From NCBI RefSeq assembly GCF_963665675.1, contig NZ_OY762426.1, positions 186,001 to 250,000 of the forward strand: 64,000 bases of DNA, read 5' to 3'. The notes below the pieces were generated by a model, which saw nothing but the letters and a program-made list of their open reading frames with translations, ran no database searches and had not been told where the DNA came from. Source of the stretch: an uncultured Methanolobus sp. GTDB lineage: Archaea > Halobacteriota > Methanosarcinia > Methanosarcinales > Methanosarcinaceae. Position numbers and translations under genes: made by a program. Shown here in pieces: positions 10,427 through 18,256 of this stretch (positions within the stretch are counted from its first letter, which is position 1; every line of letters starts with the position of its first letter).

Positions 10427-10616
10427 ATCCCGAAGGGTCCGGCGAAGCCGGCGTTTTCCAAAAAGATGAAACAAAATGATCCTGCAGCTGACCTGTACTT
10501 TTTTCTCAGAACTTTGTAGAATTTTCTGTATAAACTGTGATCATTTTTACAATATTTCTGTTTAGCAGTATAGGAATGTGCCGCCTTCGGCGTATGGTTG
10601 CCTTGTTTTTAGATTA
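10427..10616 (+). repeat. Dispersed ~190-bp hairpin-ended element, copy 1
   Basis: This lies in the 330-bp gap between the convergent radical SAM and engB genes. Its left end (10427-10457) holds two hairpins with GAA loops, CCC-GAA-GGG and CCGGC-GAA-GCCGG. Its right end (10573-10616) holds CGCC-TTC-GGCG. Compared with the reverse complement of 38614-38807, the left 31 nt differ at one position and the right 44 nt at four, while the ~115-nt centre is clearly diverged. I infer a REP/BIME- or MITE-like element mobilised in trans. The rest of the gap shows no gene. Confidence 0.75.
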
Positions 10617-10693
10617 CTGTTTGTTTTTATGCCGCTAAAAAAGAGCAAAGTTTGTGTCACTCATACCAACGGGAATTCTGCAGAGCCAACCAT

Positions 10694-11320
10694 TCAGAAA
10701 TGCTTGAACAGGTCATCTCTCTTTTCATTGTGCAACCTCTGCCTGATCAGTGATTTCAGAGCTTTCAGTTCACCTTTTTTTGCACTTACCGGAGCAACAA
10801 TATCAAGCCACTGCTTCCATGGAGGCAACATGTTCAGCTTATCGCAGATCTGATCCAGGGTCTCATCAAGTTCACTGTTTTTGATCTTATCAACTTTATT
10901 TATAGCCAGAATTATGTCAAAACCTAATTCCCGGAAAAGTTCGAACATCTCAATATCAATGGGGATTTCGTTACGTTCTTCCCATCGTTGCACTATTTCA
11001 AGAAAAGAAGCACCATCGATAACAAGCACAGCAACATTAACCCTGTCAGTATTTTTCTCGATGTACCGCACGATCTGGTCCTTCACAATATCCTGTTTGC
11101 GGTCCTTCACACCGCTCATAAAGCCAAACCCCGGCAGGTCGGTAAGAAGAAGATCAGAATATCTGATATGAGTAGGTTTTAGCGTCACACCAGGACGTTT
11201 CCCAACTTTAACATTCTTTCCTGTAAGCTGTTTTATAATGGAAGACTTACCTACATTAGATCTTCCTGAAAATATAATCTCAAAATTAATACCCTCAAAA
11301 TCATCGGTCTTTTTTGCCAT
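10694..11320 (-). CDS. engB: GTP-binding protein EngB (YihA family)
   Basis: A 208-residue TRAFAC GTPase. Visible G motifs are GRSNVGKS (G1, about 19-26), a switch threonine in GVTLKPTHI (G2), DLPG (G3), NKVD (G4) and APVSAKKG (G5). Bacterial EngB assists 50S ribosome assembly; the archaeal proteins are presumed to act in ribosome biogenesis. There is a modest insertion in the switch II region (GFGFMSGVKDRK). It is downstream of the DHH phosphoesterase gene, separated by 24 bp, and likely co-transcribed with it. The C-terminus faces the hairpin-ended repeat element. Confidence 0.92.
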   Translation of the reverse strand: MAKKTDDFEGINFEIIFSGRSNVGKSSIIKQLTGKNVKVGKRPGVTLKPTHIRYSDLLLTDLPGFGFMSGVKDRKQDIVKDQIVRYIEKNTDRVNVAVLVIDGASFLEIVQRWEERNEIPIDIEMFELFRELGFDIILAINKVDKIKNSELDETLDQICDKLNMLPPWKQWLDIVAPVSAKKGELKALKSLIRQRLHNEKRDDLFKHF

Positions 11321-11344
11321 TTATACCGCCATTTTTATCTTTCA

Positions 11345-12343
11345 TTATAATTCTGCAGCCCTGCGTTTTTGCACCCCTATGGCCTTGTCGAACTCACGGA
11401 GGAAAGCATCAAATGATTCTTTTGGAATTCGTGCACCTGCAGCAGAAGCATGCCCTCCTCCACTGCCACCAAACTCAGGTGCGATCCTTCGCAACAGGCG
11501 GTTCAGGTCCACAGACCCGGAATTCCGGGAACGCAGGCTCATATCATAGGCGTTTCTCTTATGTCGGAATTCGGCAGATATGCCCACATCCTTCTGCCCA
11601 TAAGAAGCAGCATATATAGCAGATTTCGACATATAACCATTAGGGTCCACCACATAGGCCAGATTATTAAGAGCCCTTACATCATGTTTCACATGTATCC
11701 GAAGTTTTTCTTCAAGAACAGCGCCTTCCTTGGCATACCTGAGCACATTAGTAATTTCTGTGGGAATCTTATCATGAGACAACGGCGCTATGAGTTTTCT
11801 TTTGAACTCATAGTTCCTTCCTGAATAGATAAGAGCCTGAATAAGTGTACCTGCCTGGAAAAATAAGCTCCGCTTATCCCAGTCACGAAGCCATTCTTTC
11901 ACAGACGGGCTGGTGTCATAGTAGTCACCGATTGCACCATAGATCGCCACTCTGCGCATATCCCTGCTCAACCTCCCCTCAAGAACCTTGTATGTGAGTT
12001 CCGATGCGCAGCTACTCTGGTCATGATGCAACCAGCTTGCAGTTACACATCTCTCCGGTAAAGGGTGATGATCAATATAGGTGAGGTTTGCAACTGACGC
12101 AATCCCATCAAGTCTTTTAAACAGACCCACACAGTGCCTTTCATCTATAGCGATGTCACAAATAATCACATTCCTGTAGCCATCTGCAATATTCAGGTCA
12201 TCCAGGACCCCTACAGGAGATGTAAAATATACATCAGCCTCAGGATAAGCACTTTTTGCAATTGCTCCTGAACACACTCCGTCCGAATCCCCGTGAGTCA
12301 GGATAAGAGTGGATTTGTTCTCATGTTTTCTGGATTTTGTCAT
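11345..12343 (-). CDS. DHH/DHHA1-type phosphoesterase
   Basis: A 332-residue protein of the DHH superfamily. The metal-binding motifs are THGDSDGVCSGA (about 16-27), the D in IICDIAID, the eponymous IDHHPLP (about 90-96) and the C-terminal DHHA1 substrate-binding GGSGGGHASAAG (about 292-303). Family members are manganese-dependent phosphodiesterases or exonucleases (RecJ-, NrnA- and GdpP-like). Without further domains this could be a nano-RNase, pAp phosphatase or RecJ-like nuclease, and I cannot decide which. It is the first gene of a two-gene unit with engB. Confidence 0.85.
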   Translation of the reverse strand: MTKSRKHENKSTLILTHGDSDGVCSGAIAKSAYPEADVYFTSPVGVLDDLNIADGYRNVIICDIAIDERHCVGLFKRLDGIASVANLTYIDHHPLPERCVTASWLHHDQSSCASELTYKVLEGRLSRDMRRVAIYGAIGDYYDTSPSVKEWLRDWDKRSLFFQAGTLIQALIYSGRNYEFKRKLIAPLSHDKIPTEITNVLRYAKEGAVLEEKLRIHVKHDVRALNNLAYVVDPNGYMSKSAIYAASYGQKDVGISAEFRHKRNAYDMSLRSRNSGSVDLNRLLRRIAPEFGGSGGGHASAAGARIPKESFDAFLREFDKAIGVQKRRAAEL

Positions 12344-12410
12344 GGAAATATCCCCGATTAAATAAGTAGAAAGAAGCTCATTAAACTATTCTTCCTGAGG
12401 ATGAATGACA

Positions 12411-13697
12411 TCATAGTATTTTTTCTTTGGTGTCATTCAGGAAATCCGTAATTTTATCCAGAATATCGTACAGGAATTGTAATTTCCCATGGTCCTCTTC
12501 AGGTTCTGTTGGGTCCTGGGAACTTTGTTGAGAACTGGCATTATTTCCCACTGTTTCTTCAACATATGTTTTCTCCTCTGCACCCTCATCCCCGGAACTG
12601 GCAGCCATGACTACATCAGGATCAAAGACCTGAAGGAGAGTTTTTTTGGAATATGTGATTCCTGAATATTCATTAGAATCAACATATTTTGCCGTTGCCG
12701 AAGGAATGATGATATCGCCAGCTTTGTCCATGCGCACAGTATATTCAATGGAAAATGCGTTATCAGGGTGTAAAACAAGGTTACCACCCATTACACCGGA
12801 GAGTACTGTTCCACCTACAGGAGACTGATCTGAAAGAGTGACATAAGCTGCCCGGTCGCCTTCGTTTGTCACTTCGACAGATACATTCACATTCTCATTT
12901 AAGCTGACATTATCCGAACTGAGAACCTTACTAACCACTATATGCGGGCCATGAACAACAAGAGTGGAAGAATTCATTTCTTTAGAATATGTCTTCCCTC
13001 CTAAATTCATTTCAATATCAGTTCCATTGACCTCATATGTACCAGGCTTTAAAGCCTTGACCGAATATTCAAGTGTCCTTGTACCATATGAATTAAAAGA
13101 ATAATTCCAGACACCATCTGAATCCGGATCAAAAACAAGACCTTCAGGCAATTCGGTTTTAATCTGGAGAGAGCCTTGTGAATCGAACAGGAGATACTTC
13201 ATTTCCAGACTATAATAAGCCCTCTCTCCCATGTAAACCTCATCGCTGAAATCTTCATCAAATTCAAAAGTAGCATCCATTCTTGTTACTTTTTTGGGAA
13301 TGGACTCTGTAGAATTAGAAATAGCCACACTGAGAACGGTATAAGGTGATTCGATATCATTGCCAGTTACTATTTCAAGAGCAGTGATGTTGAGCCTGTC
13401 ATCAAAAACGGTATTGTTAGAGAGACCCCCTGTATTATTACTCAGTATGGCCCCCCATGAATCATCATAAATACTTGTAATCGTAAGCATTACATAGTCA
13501 TTTTCATCATCTGTTGGTCCGGCAGATGAGAAATCCTGTGCTGTAACCAGATATCCGCTGTGATTGATCTCATCTCCCCAGTAAAGTGTATACTCTTCCC
13601 CATCCAGCCATTCAACATCTGACTGTGCACTGGCAACAATACAAAAATGGAATAACAGCACAGTCAGCCCTATAAAAAGGAAGATTTGCTGCTTCAT
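12411..13697 (-). CDS. Secreted COG1361-like surface protein without visible anchor
   Basis: About 428 residues from the ATG at 13697, chosen because it starts directly with a signal peptide (MKQQIFLFIGLTVLLF, cleavage after ASA) and lies 4 nt after the upstream stop; a longer upstream frame overlaps that gene. The mature protein begins SDVEWLDGEE like its neighbour and contains COG1361/CARDB-like beta domains (HIVVSKVLSSDNVSLNENVNVSVEVTNEGD). Many N-x-S/T sequons suggest glycosylation. A Ser/Glu/Pro-rich stretch precedes a final amphipathic segment (LQFLYDILDKITDFLN). No transmembrane or PGF-CTERM tail is visible, so attachment may depend on a partner. Last gene of the KaiC-like operon. Confidence 0.75.
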   Translation of the reverse strand: MKQQIFLFIGLTVLLFHFCIVASAQSDVEWLDGEEYTLYWGDEINHSGYLVTAQDFSSAGPTDDENDYVMLTITSIYDDSWGAILSNNTGGLSNNTVFDDRLNITALEIVTGNDIESPYTVLSVAISNSTESIPKKVTRMDATFEFDEDFSDEVYMGERAYYSLEMKYLLFDSQGSLQIKTELPEGLVFDPDSDGVWNYSFNSYGTRTLEYSVKALKPGTYEVNGTDIEMNLGGKTYSKEMNSSTLVVHGPHIVVSKVLSSDNVSLNENVNVSVEVTNEGDRAAYVTLSDQSPVGGTVLSGVMGGNLVLHPDNAFSIEYTVRMDKAGDIIIPSATAKYVDSNEYSGITYSKKTLLQVFDPDVVMAASSGDEGAEEKTYVEETVGNNASSQQSSQDPTEPEEDHGKLQFLYDILDKITDFLNDTKEKIL

Positions 13698-13701
13698 ATA
13701 G

Positions 13702-15306
13702 TCATGACCTGTCTTTACGTTTTGATACAAAATAAACTGCAAACAGTGCAAGTACCATAAAACTGGCTTCAAATCCCGGTTCAACCCTGTTATCATCTTC
13801 CTGAGGGCTATAATCATCACTGTTATCATCTGAACTGCTTTGCTGACCCGTGCCTGATGGATCTGTTGTGGAAGAAGAAGGAGAACTTGAATCCGCTACT
13901 TCCGACGGATCAACGACTGTGATAACAGGCATATTGGATACCCTTTCACCTTTGTATTCTTCAAAATCAATGAACGTTGCAGTTGTCTCCGGAACTTTAA
14001 TGTCTTCTGTGCTTTCGACTTTTATCTTATATGAATAAGTGTAGCTTTTCCCATGTACTGCAACATCATGGAAACTAAGGTCCCCGCTTACATAAGTTGC
14101 ATCCTCAGGCATTGTTTCCGTTGTTGTCACACTGGCATCCTTGGTTCCCTGATTTTTCACAGTTACTTTTACAGTAACTTCATCCCCGGCGCTCACTGAT
14201 TCCGGACTTACCGTTTTGGTAAGTACGATATCTGGTCCGTCGATTTTAATTTTTGTCGTATCGGACTTAAAAGTATGAGTTTTACCGTTCGGATCTGTGA
14301 ACGTTGCAGTTGCCGCGGGGATGGTAAATGTTCCGGTTTTTGTTGGTTTTAAAGTATATTCCAGTATTTTTCCTTTTGTTTCTTTGGAATCAATAGATAA
14401 AGTAACTTCAGTCTCAACATTGTCCTGAACTTCCAGGTCGCTTGTTTTTGGATTGTTAAGCATCACGGAACTCTGACCGTATATACCATTGTTCCATATA
14501 CTCACCGAAACATGTGCAGTTTCATCCATGTAGACTTCTTCCGTTACTGTTTTTGTGACAATCAATTCCACAACCGGATCTATTGTAATCGTCTTTGTTT
14601 CAGAATCTTCATGGATTTCACCGTTGATGTCCTCTGATTTCGTAGTAACTGTGATATCAACATCTGTCTCATCCCAGTATTCAGGAATCTCAAGTTCGAT
14701 CTCTATTTGATCAAGTACCTCGTCCTCTTCTACTGCCGTATAATGATATGACTTCTTACCATCAATGAACTCCATACCATCCGTGTCGATATCCACTGTA
14801 AGGTCCTCAGCCTCTGCATCACCTTCGTTGTCTATATCTATGGTTGCAATAATCGAACGATATGTTGCACTGCGCGGATCATATTCATCCGATTCGGTAT
14901 CTATGACTATGTCCATTTCAGGAATACCGCGCTCATAAACTTCAATGACGGCAGTCGGATTATCCATATTACCGGTCCATTCATCGAGATTCAGGGTTAC
15001 CTTTTTAACAAATATACGAAGGTCGTCTCCATGTTCCGTATCCCGGAACTCAAATCCTTCACCGGCACGTGATGGAGATTTCTTCTCAAGCACGCCATCA
15101 CGGTATATACCTATACTGACGTAACCATCCTCATTGAAGTCCTCGGCTTTTATCGTGTAATCATCTAAAGTAAAAGTAGCGCCCCATTTAAGCGTACCGC
15201 TCTTGTCAACACTATCACTCCATTCTATATCATCAAGCGTATACGCCACTACAGGCGAGATCATTAAAACAAAAAATATCAGACAAAAAAACATTTTGCG
15301 CATCAT
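13702..15306 (-). CDS. COG1361 S-layer-like protein with PGF-CTERM sorting tail
   Basis: About 534 residues. A signal peptide (MRKMFFCLIFFVLMISPVVA) is followed by a unique N-terminal domain (DDIEWSDSVDKSG), then COG1361/CARDB-type repeats (IVLTKTVSPESVSAGDEVTV near 360). A Ser/Thr/Asp-rich spacer (about 465-500) leads to a PGF motif, hydrophobic stretch and basic end (PGFEASFMVLALFAVYFVSKRKDRS). That tail matches archaeosortase-A substrates, implying cleavage and lipid attachment outside the cell. The ATG at 15306 (or 15303) follows GGGATT; a TTG at 15333 is the longest possible start. It sits between the unknown protein at 15336 and its paralogue at 12411. Confidence 0.82.
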   Translation of the reverse strand: MMRKMFFCLIFFVLMISPVVAYTLDDIEWSDSVDKSGTLKWGATFTLDDYTIKAEDFNEDGYVSIGIYRDGVLEKKSPSRAGEGFEFRDTEHGDDLRIFVKKVTLNLDEWTGNMDNPTAVIEVYERGIPEMDIVIDTESDEYDPRSATYRSIIATIDIDNEGDAEAEDLTVDIDTDGMEFIDGKKSYHYTAVEEDEVLDQIEIELEIPEYWDETDVDITVTTKSEDINGEIHEDSETKTITIDPVVELIVTKTVTEEVYMDETAHVSVSIWNNGIYGQSSVMLNNPKTSDLEVQDNVETEVTLSIDSKETKGKILEYTLKPTKTGTFTIPAATATFTDPNGKTHTFKSDTTKIKIDGPDIVLTKTVSPESVSAGDEVTVKVTVKNQGTKDASVTTTETMPEDATYVSGDLSFHDVAVHGKSYTYSYKIKVESTEDIKVPETTATFIDFEEYKGERVSNMPVITVVDPSEVADSSSPSSSTTDPSGTGQQSSSDDNSDDYSPQEDDNRVEPGFEASFMVLALFAVYFVSKRKDRS

Positions 15307-15335
15307 AGAAATCCCGGATTTTACGTTGTTCAATA

Positions 15336-15839
15336 CTATATTTTCGGATATAAAGGCTTAAATCCCCTGAGCTGGGAAGGTCTGTCGATGACCTTGGTCC
15401 TGGAAGTGGATTCAGGGATGTTCATAAGTGAAGGCTGGAGTATCATTCCGGCAATAGACTTATCCCTTACAAGAGAACTTCCGTAACCTGATTCGATACA
15501 GTTATTAGTATTATACAATGCACTTGTCTCATATACTACTTTCGAATCCTGACGTTCTTTTTCGGCATCTTTTTTAGAGAGGCCTGCATGCATGTCCCTT
15601 TCCTTCGTTTTCAGACCATCTTCTTTGCCCTGGCTGTACTGGTCTTTTACCAATGTGTCAAACCCGGACGCTTTGGCAAGATCTTCAAGCATGGAGTAGC
15701 GTTCACTAACCCACCCCAATTCCGAATGCTTATGGTAACCTACTTCAAAACCAAGGTCGTAAGCATTCTTTTTGAGTTCTGCAACCTCAGCATCAGTAAG
15801 CTGGGTTTTTTCTTCCTTTTTGGAAAAAAATCTTACCAT
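15336..15839 (-). CDS. Conserved hypothetical protein in KaiC-like operon
   Basis: A 167-residue soluble protein that I do not recognise. It begins with a basic segment (MVRFFSKKEEK), followed by a helical domain with a short aromatic/glycine pattern (NAYDLGFEVGYHKHSELGWVSERY, about 26-49) and a charged lysine/glutamate helix. The C-terminal half is probably disordered (NIPESTSRTKVIDRPSQLRG). No signal peptide or membrane segment is present. It is 12 nt downstream of the KaiC-like ATPase and 2-30 nt upstream of the PGF-CTERM protein, so it is translated within the same message and may link the ATPase to the envelope proteins. That link is inference. Confidence 0.7.
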   Translation of the reverse strand: MVRFFSKKEEKTQLTDAEVAELKKNAYDLGFEVGYHKHSELGWVSERYSMLEDLAKASGFDTLVKDQYSQGKEDGLKTKERDMHAGLSKKDAEKERQDSKVVYETSALYNTNNCIESGYGSSLVRDKSIAGMILQPSLMNIPESTSRTKVIDRPSQLRGFKPLYPKI

Positions 15840-15851
15840 TACGATACACCA

Positions 15852-16595
15852 TCATTCGAGAAGATCAGCTATCACAAGTCCCTTGTCACCGAAATTTACC
15901 GCACGCATGTTACAATCATGTTTAGTACCACGCATTTTAATAATCTGCATTGCACGGGTCATTGTTTTGTCGTAAAGGAAGTTGTGCATGAATACTACTC
16001 CGTGTGCAGCAAACTGCTCTGTGGAGTAAGCACTCGGGTCGGTCATCTCGGATATGAGTATAGTCGTACAGCCAAGTTTCTTAAGGTTCCTGATGAAACG
16101 GCTCATTTCTTTTTCCTGCAACGACATGTCCCTTGTGGTGAATCTTATTGCAGAAACAGAATCTATGACAAGTCTCTTTATGTCATATTCGGAAACATAA
16201 GCTGCTATTTCCCTGAATACCATTGCAGGCGAAGGAGCTTCATGTTCTCCTGCCGATGTTGAGACTTCGTAATCAGGAGTGATATACTCGCTCATCTCAT
16301 CCATGAAACCGTATTCCATCCTCGGACCAAGATCTGCAAAAAGCAGTTTTTTCATCTTGATCAGAGTAAGTACATTCATGGAGTAATTGGACATGTCGTC
16401 GATAATATTCTGCGGACTTTCCAGTAAGGTTACATAAAGCCCTGTTTCACCGAGAGCTGCACCGTACGCCAGGTACTGCACGCAAAAAGTCGTCTTTCCA
16501 CTGCCTGGTGGACCGCTCACCAGATATACACGATCTGAAAGCAGGCCACCCTGCACCAGCTCATCAAAACCTTCTATGCCTGTCTTTATCCTCAT
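15852..16595 (-). CDS. KaiC-like RecA-superfamily ATPase
   Basis: A 247-residue single-domain KaiC/RadA-type ATPase. It opens with the family signature IKTGIEGFDELVQGGL, then Walker A GPPGSGKTT (28-36), a catalytic glutamate in LLESPQN, and Walker B VIDSVSAI (about 163-170). It lacks the second KaiC domain and the KaiC phosphorylation sites. Archaeal single-domain KaiC-like proteins (such as ArlH in the archaellum) act as signalling or assembly ATPases; no archaellum genes are here. First gene of a tight four-gene operon with two secreted proteins. A TATA-like box lies about 35 bp upstream. Confidence 0.85.
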   Translation of the reverse strand: MRIKTGIEGFDELVQGGLLSDRVYLVSGPPGSGKTTFCVQYLAYGAALGETGLYVTLLESPQNIIDDMSNYSMNVLTLIKMKKLLFADLGPRMEYGFMDEMSEYITPDYEVSTSAGEHEAPSPAMVFREIAAYVSEYDIKRLVIDSVSAIRFTTRDMSLQEKEMSRFIRNLKKLGCTTILISEMTDPSAYSTEQFAAHGVVFMHNFLYDKTMTRAMQIIKMRGTKHDCNMRAVNFGDKGLVIADLLE

Positions 16596-16624
16596 GAACT
16601 ATCCTCGAATAACCACTAATTAGT

Positions 16625-16635
16625 CTATATATAAG
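16625..16635 (-). promoter_or_regulatory. TATA box for the KaiC-like operon
   Basis: The minus strand reads CTTATATATAG centred about 35 bp upstream of the KaiC-like start codon, so transcription would begin with a leader of roughly 10 nt. The intergenic region is a divergent promoter shared with the Nif3-like gene. Confidence 0.5.
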
Positions 16636-16685
16636 ATTTATTTATAATTATACTGTGCACCTATTTGAATGCTTCGATTGTATAT

Positions 16686-16698
16686 ACATATATAAAAT
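16686..16698 (+). promoter_or_regulatory. TATA box for the Nif3-like gene
   Basis: The plus strand carries CATATATAAAAT about 85 bp upstream of the chosen Nif3-like ATG, predicting a leader of about 55-60 nt. It faces away from the promoter of the KaiC-like operon. Confidence 0.4.
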
Positions 16699-16780
16699 AA
16701 TAGTGAACTTATAAATGTTGTGCGTAAATTCCAAAGCATTTTCCGACAGCTTAAAATCAGTTAGAATTTATTCTTTTTCT

Positions 16781-17521
16781 ATGCAACTAAAAGATGTTAT
16801 CAGTGTGTTGGAAGATATTGCCCCGCCTGAGCTGGCGGAAGATTTCGATGTTGGAAGGATCGGCCTGAATCTTGACCTGCAGAATGAAATTAAAAAAGTG
16901 GCAGTGGCGCTTGACCCCACAGAATATGTGCTTAACAGAGCCGCCATGATAGGAGCGGATTTGCTTGTTACGCATCATACTATGATATTCCATGCAGTTC
17001 ATTGTATCAATAAAGAACTTGCCGACAGCCTGAAAATTGCACTGGATAATGGAATTTCAATGTACTCCATGCACACTAACTTCGATAAAGCAAATGGTGG
17101 TATCAATGATGCATTGGCAAACAGGCTTGGACTTTCAGACATACAGGAAACTCCAATAGGACGGATCGGAAGCATTACTCCGTGTTCCGTGGAAACTTTT
17201 GTGAACCACGTATCCAGGAGTCTTGGAACACATGTGCAGTTCACAGGGAATGTGAATGAGATCAGAAAAGTAATGGTATTCGGAGGAAGTGGTTTCAGGT
17301 CAGAGTACATTGATACAGCAAGAAGCTATGGTGCCGATGCTTATGTCTCATCTGAGCTGAAGCATGACATAATCCGTTCTTATAATGATATGCTACTTGT
17401 AGACGCAACACATTACGCTACCGAAAATCCGGGAATGCAGGATTTATGTCCGGTGCTTGCCGAGAGACTTGGAATTGATGTGGAATTCATAGATCATGAT
17501 CCACTGATAAAGGCGATCTGA
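16781..17521 (+). CDS. Nif3-like dinuclear metal center protein (GTP cyclohydrolase I type 2 fold)
   Basis: About 246 residues from the ATG at 16781 (MQLKDVISVLEDIAPPELAEDFD), which matches the usual Nif3 N-terminus; an upstream in-frame ATG would add 22 residues with no family match. Metal ligands are visible in LLVTHHTMIFH (about 66-76), SMHTNFDKANGGIND (about 98-112) and DATHYATENPGM near the C-terminus. NIF3 proteins bind two metal ions and have been linked to various hydrolase roles, but their general function is unsettled. A small charged-protein gene follows after 13 nt. Confidence 0.88.
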   Translation: MQLKDVISVLEDIAPPELAEDFDVGRIGLNLDLQNEIKKVAVALDPTEYVLNRAAMIGADLLVTHHTMIFHAVHCINKELADSLKIALDNGISMYSMHTNFDKANGGINDALANRLGLSDIQETPIGRIGSITPCSVETFVNHVSRSLGTHVQFTGNVNEIRKVMVFGGSGFRSEYIDTARSYGADAYVSSELKHDIIRSYNDMLLVDATHYATENPGMQDLCPVLAERLGIDVEFIDHDPLIKAI

Positions 17522-17534
17522 CCCTCGTGATAGC

Positions 17535-17696
17535 ATGACAGAAGAAGAAAATAGAGATGCTGAAGAGATGGGTGAAGAGGAACTGGACGAACTCTTCGAA
17601 CAGCACATAAAAAGAAGGGAAGATCCGAAACACAGAGGATATGGAGACTATGAAAGAAGAAGGATATACAAAGGCCCTTCTGTAAAAAGAGAGTGA
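17535..17696 (+). CDS. Small highly charged protein (53 aa)
   Basis: A short frame from ATG 17535 to TGA 17694-17696. The product is split in character: an acidic half (MTEEENRDAEEMGEEELDEL) then a basic half with Arg/Tyr/Gly (KHRGYGDYERRRIYKGP). There is no cysteine or hydrophobic stretch. It begins 13 nt after the Nif3-like stop on the same strand and ends 10 nt before the convergent trm56 end. The tight packing argues that it is a genuine co-transcribed gene. Function unknown; it could bind nucleic acid through its basic half. Confidence 0.55.
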   Translation: MTEEENRDAEEMGEEELDELFEQHIKRREDPKHRGYGDYERRRIYKGPSVKRE

Positions 17697-17706
17697 GGAG
17701 AAGTCC

Positions 17707-18240
17707 TTATTCTCTCCTGTCTATCACTTTTTTTCCGCATTTCTCAGGAACTATTGTCAATTCCCCACCCTCAAACTCTGTCCTCAGAGGATCGGTTCCT
17801 GCTATACGATCTAAAGTAACCGCCACAGCAGCAACTTCTGAATGTGGCTGGTTTCCGACTGCAACATTCCAGTCGGCCATCTCATAAATCTCGAACGGGA
17901 CTTTTTCAGCACCCACTACTATCATGAGATTTTCACATTTCTTTATCCCAGGAACTGCGTCAGGAAGGTTAATTCCATACATTGACAGATGGCATACTTT
18001 GCCACCATCGTCTTTCCATTTCCTGATCTCAGCCTTCCAGCTCACATCGTTGACAACATAGAAATCACCACCAAAACGGTTAGAAACATCAGCAATGTTG
18101 TCTGAAAGTTTTTTGTCATCTGATGCCAGGAGCATACCCTCTGCACCGAAGGCACGTGCTGTAAGACCAACATGAGTTGTTATCCTCTTATCCCGCTGAG
18201 GACGGTGGCCAAGCCTTAATATTACTATTTTTTCAGGCAT
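17707..18240 (-). CDS. tRNA (cytidine-56-2'-O)-methyltransferase aTrm56
   Basis: About 177 residues, a SPOUT-class methyltransferase that 2'-O-methylates C56 in the T-loop of archaeal tRNAs. Family signatures are VILRLGHRPQRDKRITTHVGLTARAFGA at the N-terminus, CHLSMYGINLPD in the centre, and the knotted cofactor site IVVGAEKVPFEIYEMADWNVAVGNQPHSEVAA. The ATG at 18240 matches the family start; an in-frame ATG at 18249 would add three residues. It is 16 nt downstream of deoA on the same strand and therefore likely co-transcribed with it. Confidence 0.93.
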   Translation of the reverse strand: MPEKIVILRLGHRPQRDKRITTHVGLTARAFGAEGMLLASDDKKLSDNIADVSNRFGGDFYVVNDVSWKAEIRKWKDDGGKVCHLSMYGINLPDAVPGIKKCENLMIVVGAEKVPFEIYEMADWNVAVGNQPHSEVAAVAVTLDRIAGTDPLRTEFEGGELTIVPEKCGKKVIDRRE

Positions 18241-18256
18241 GCTTATCATTATAGTT

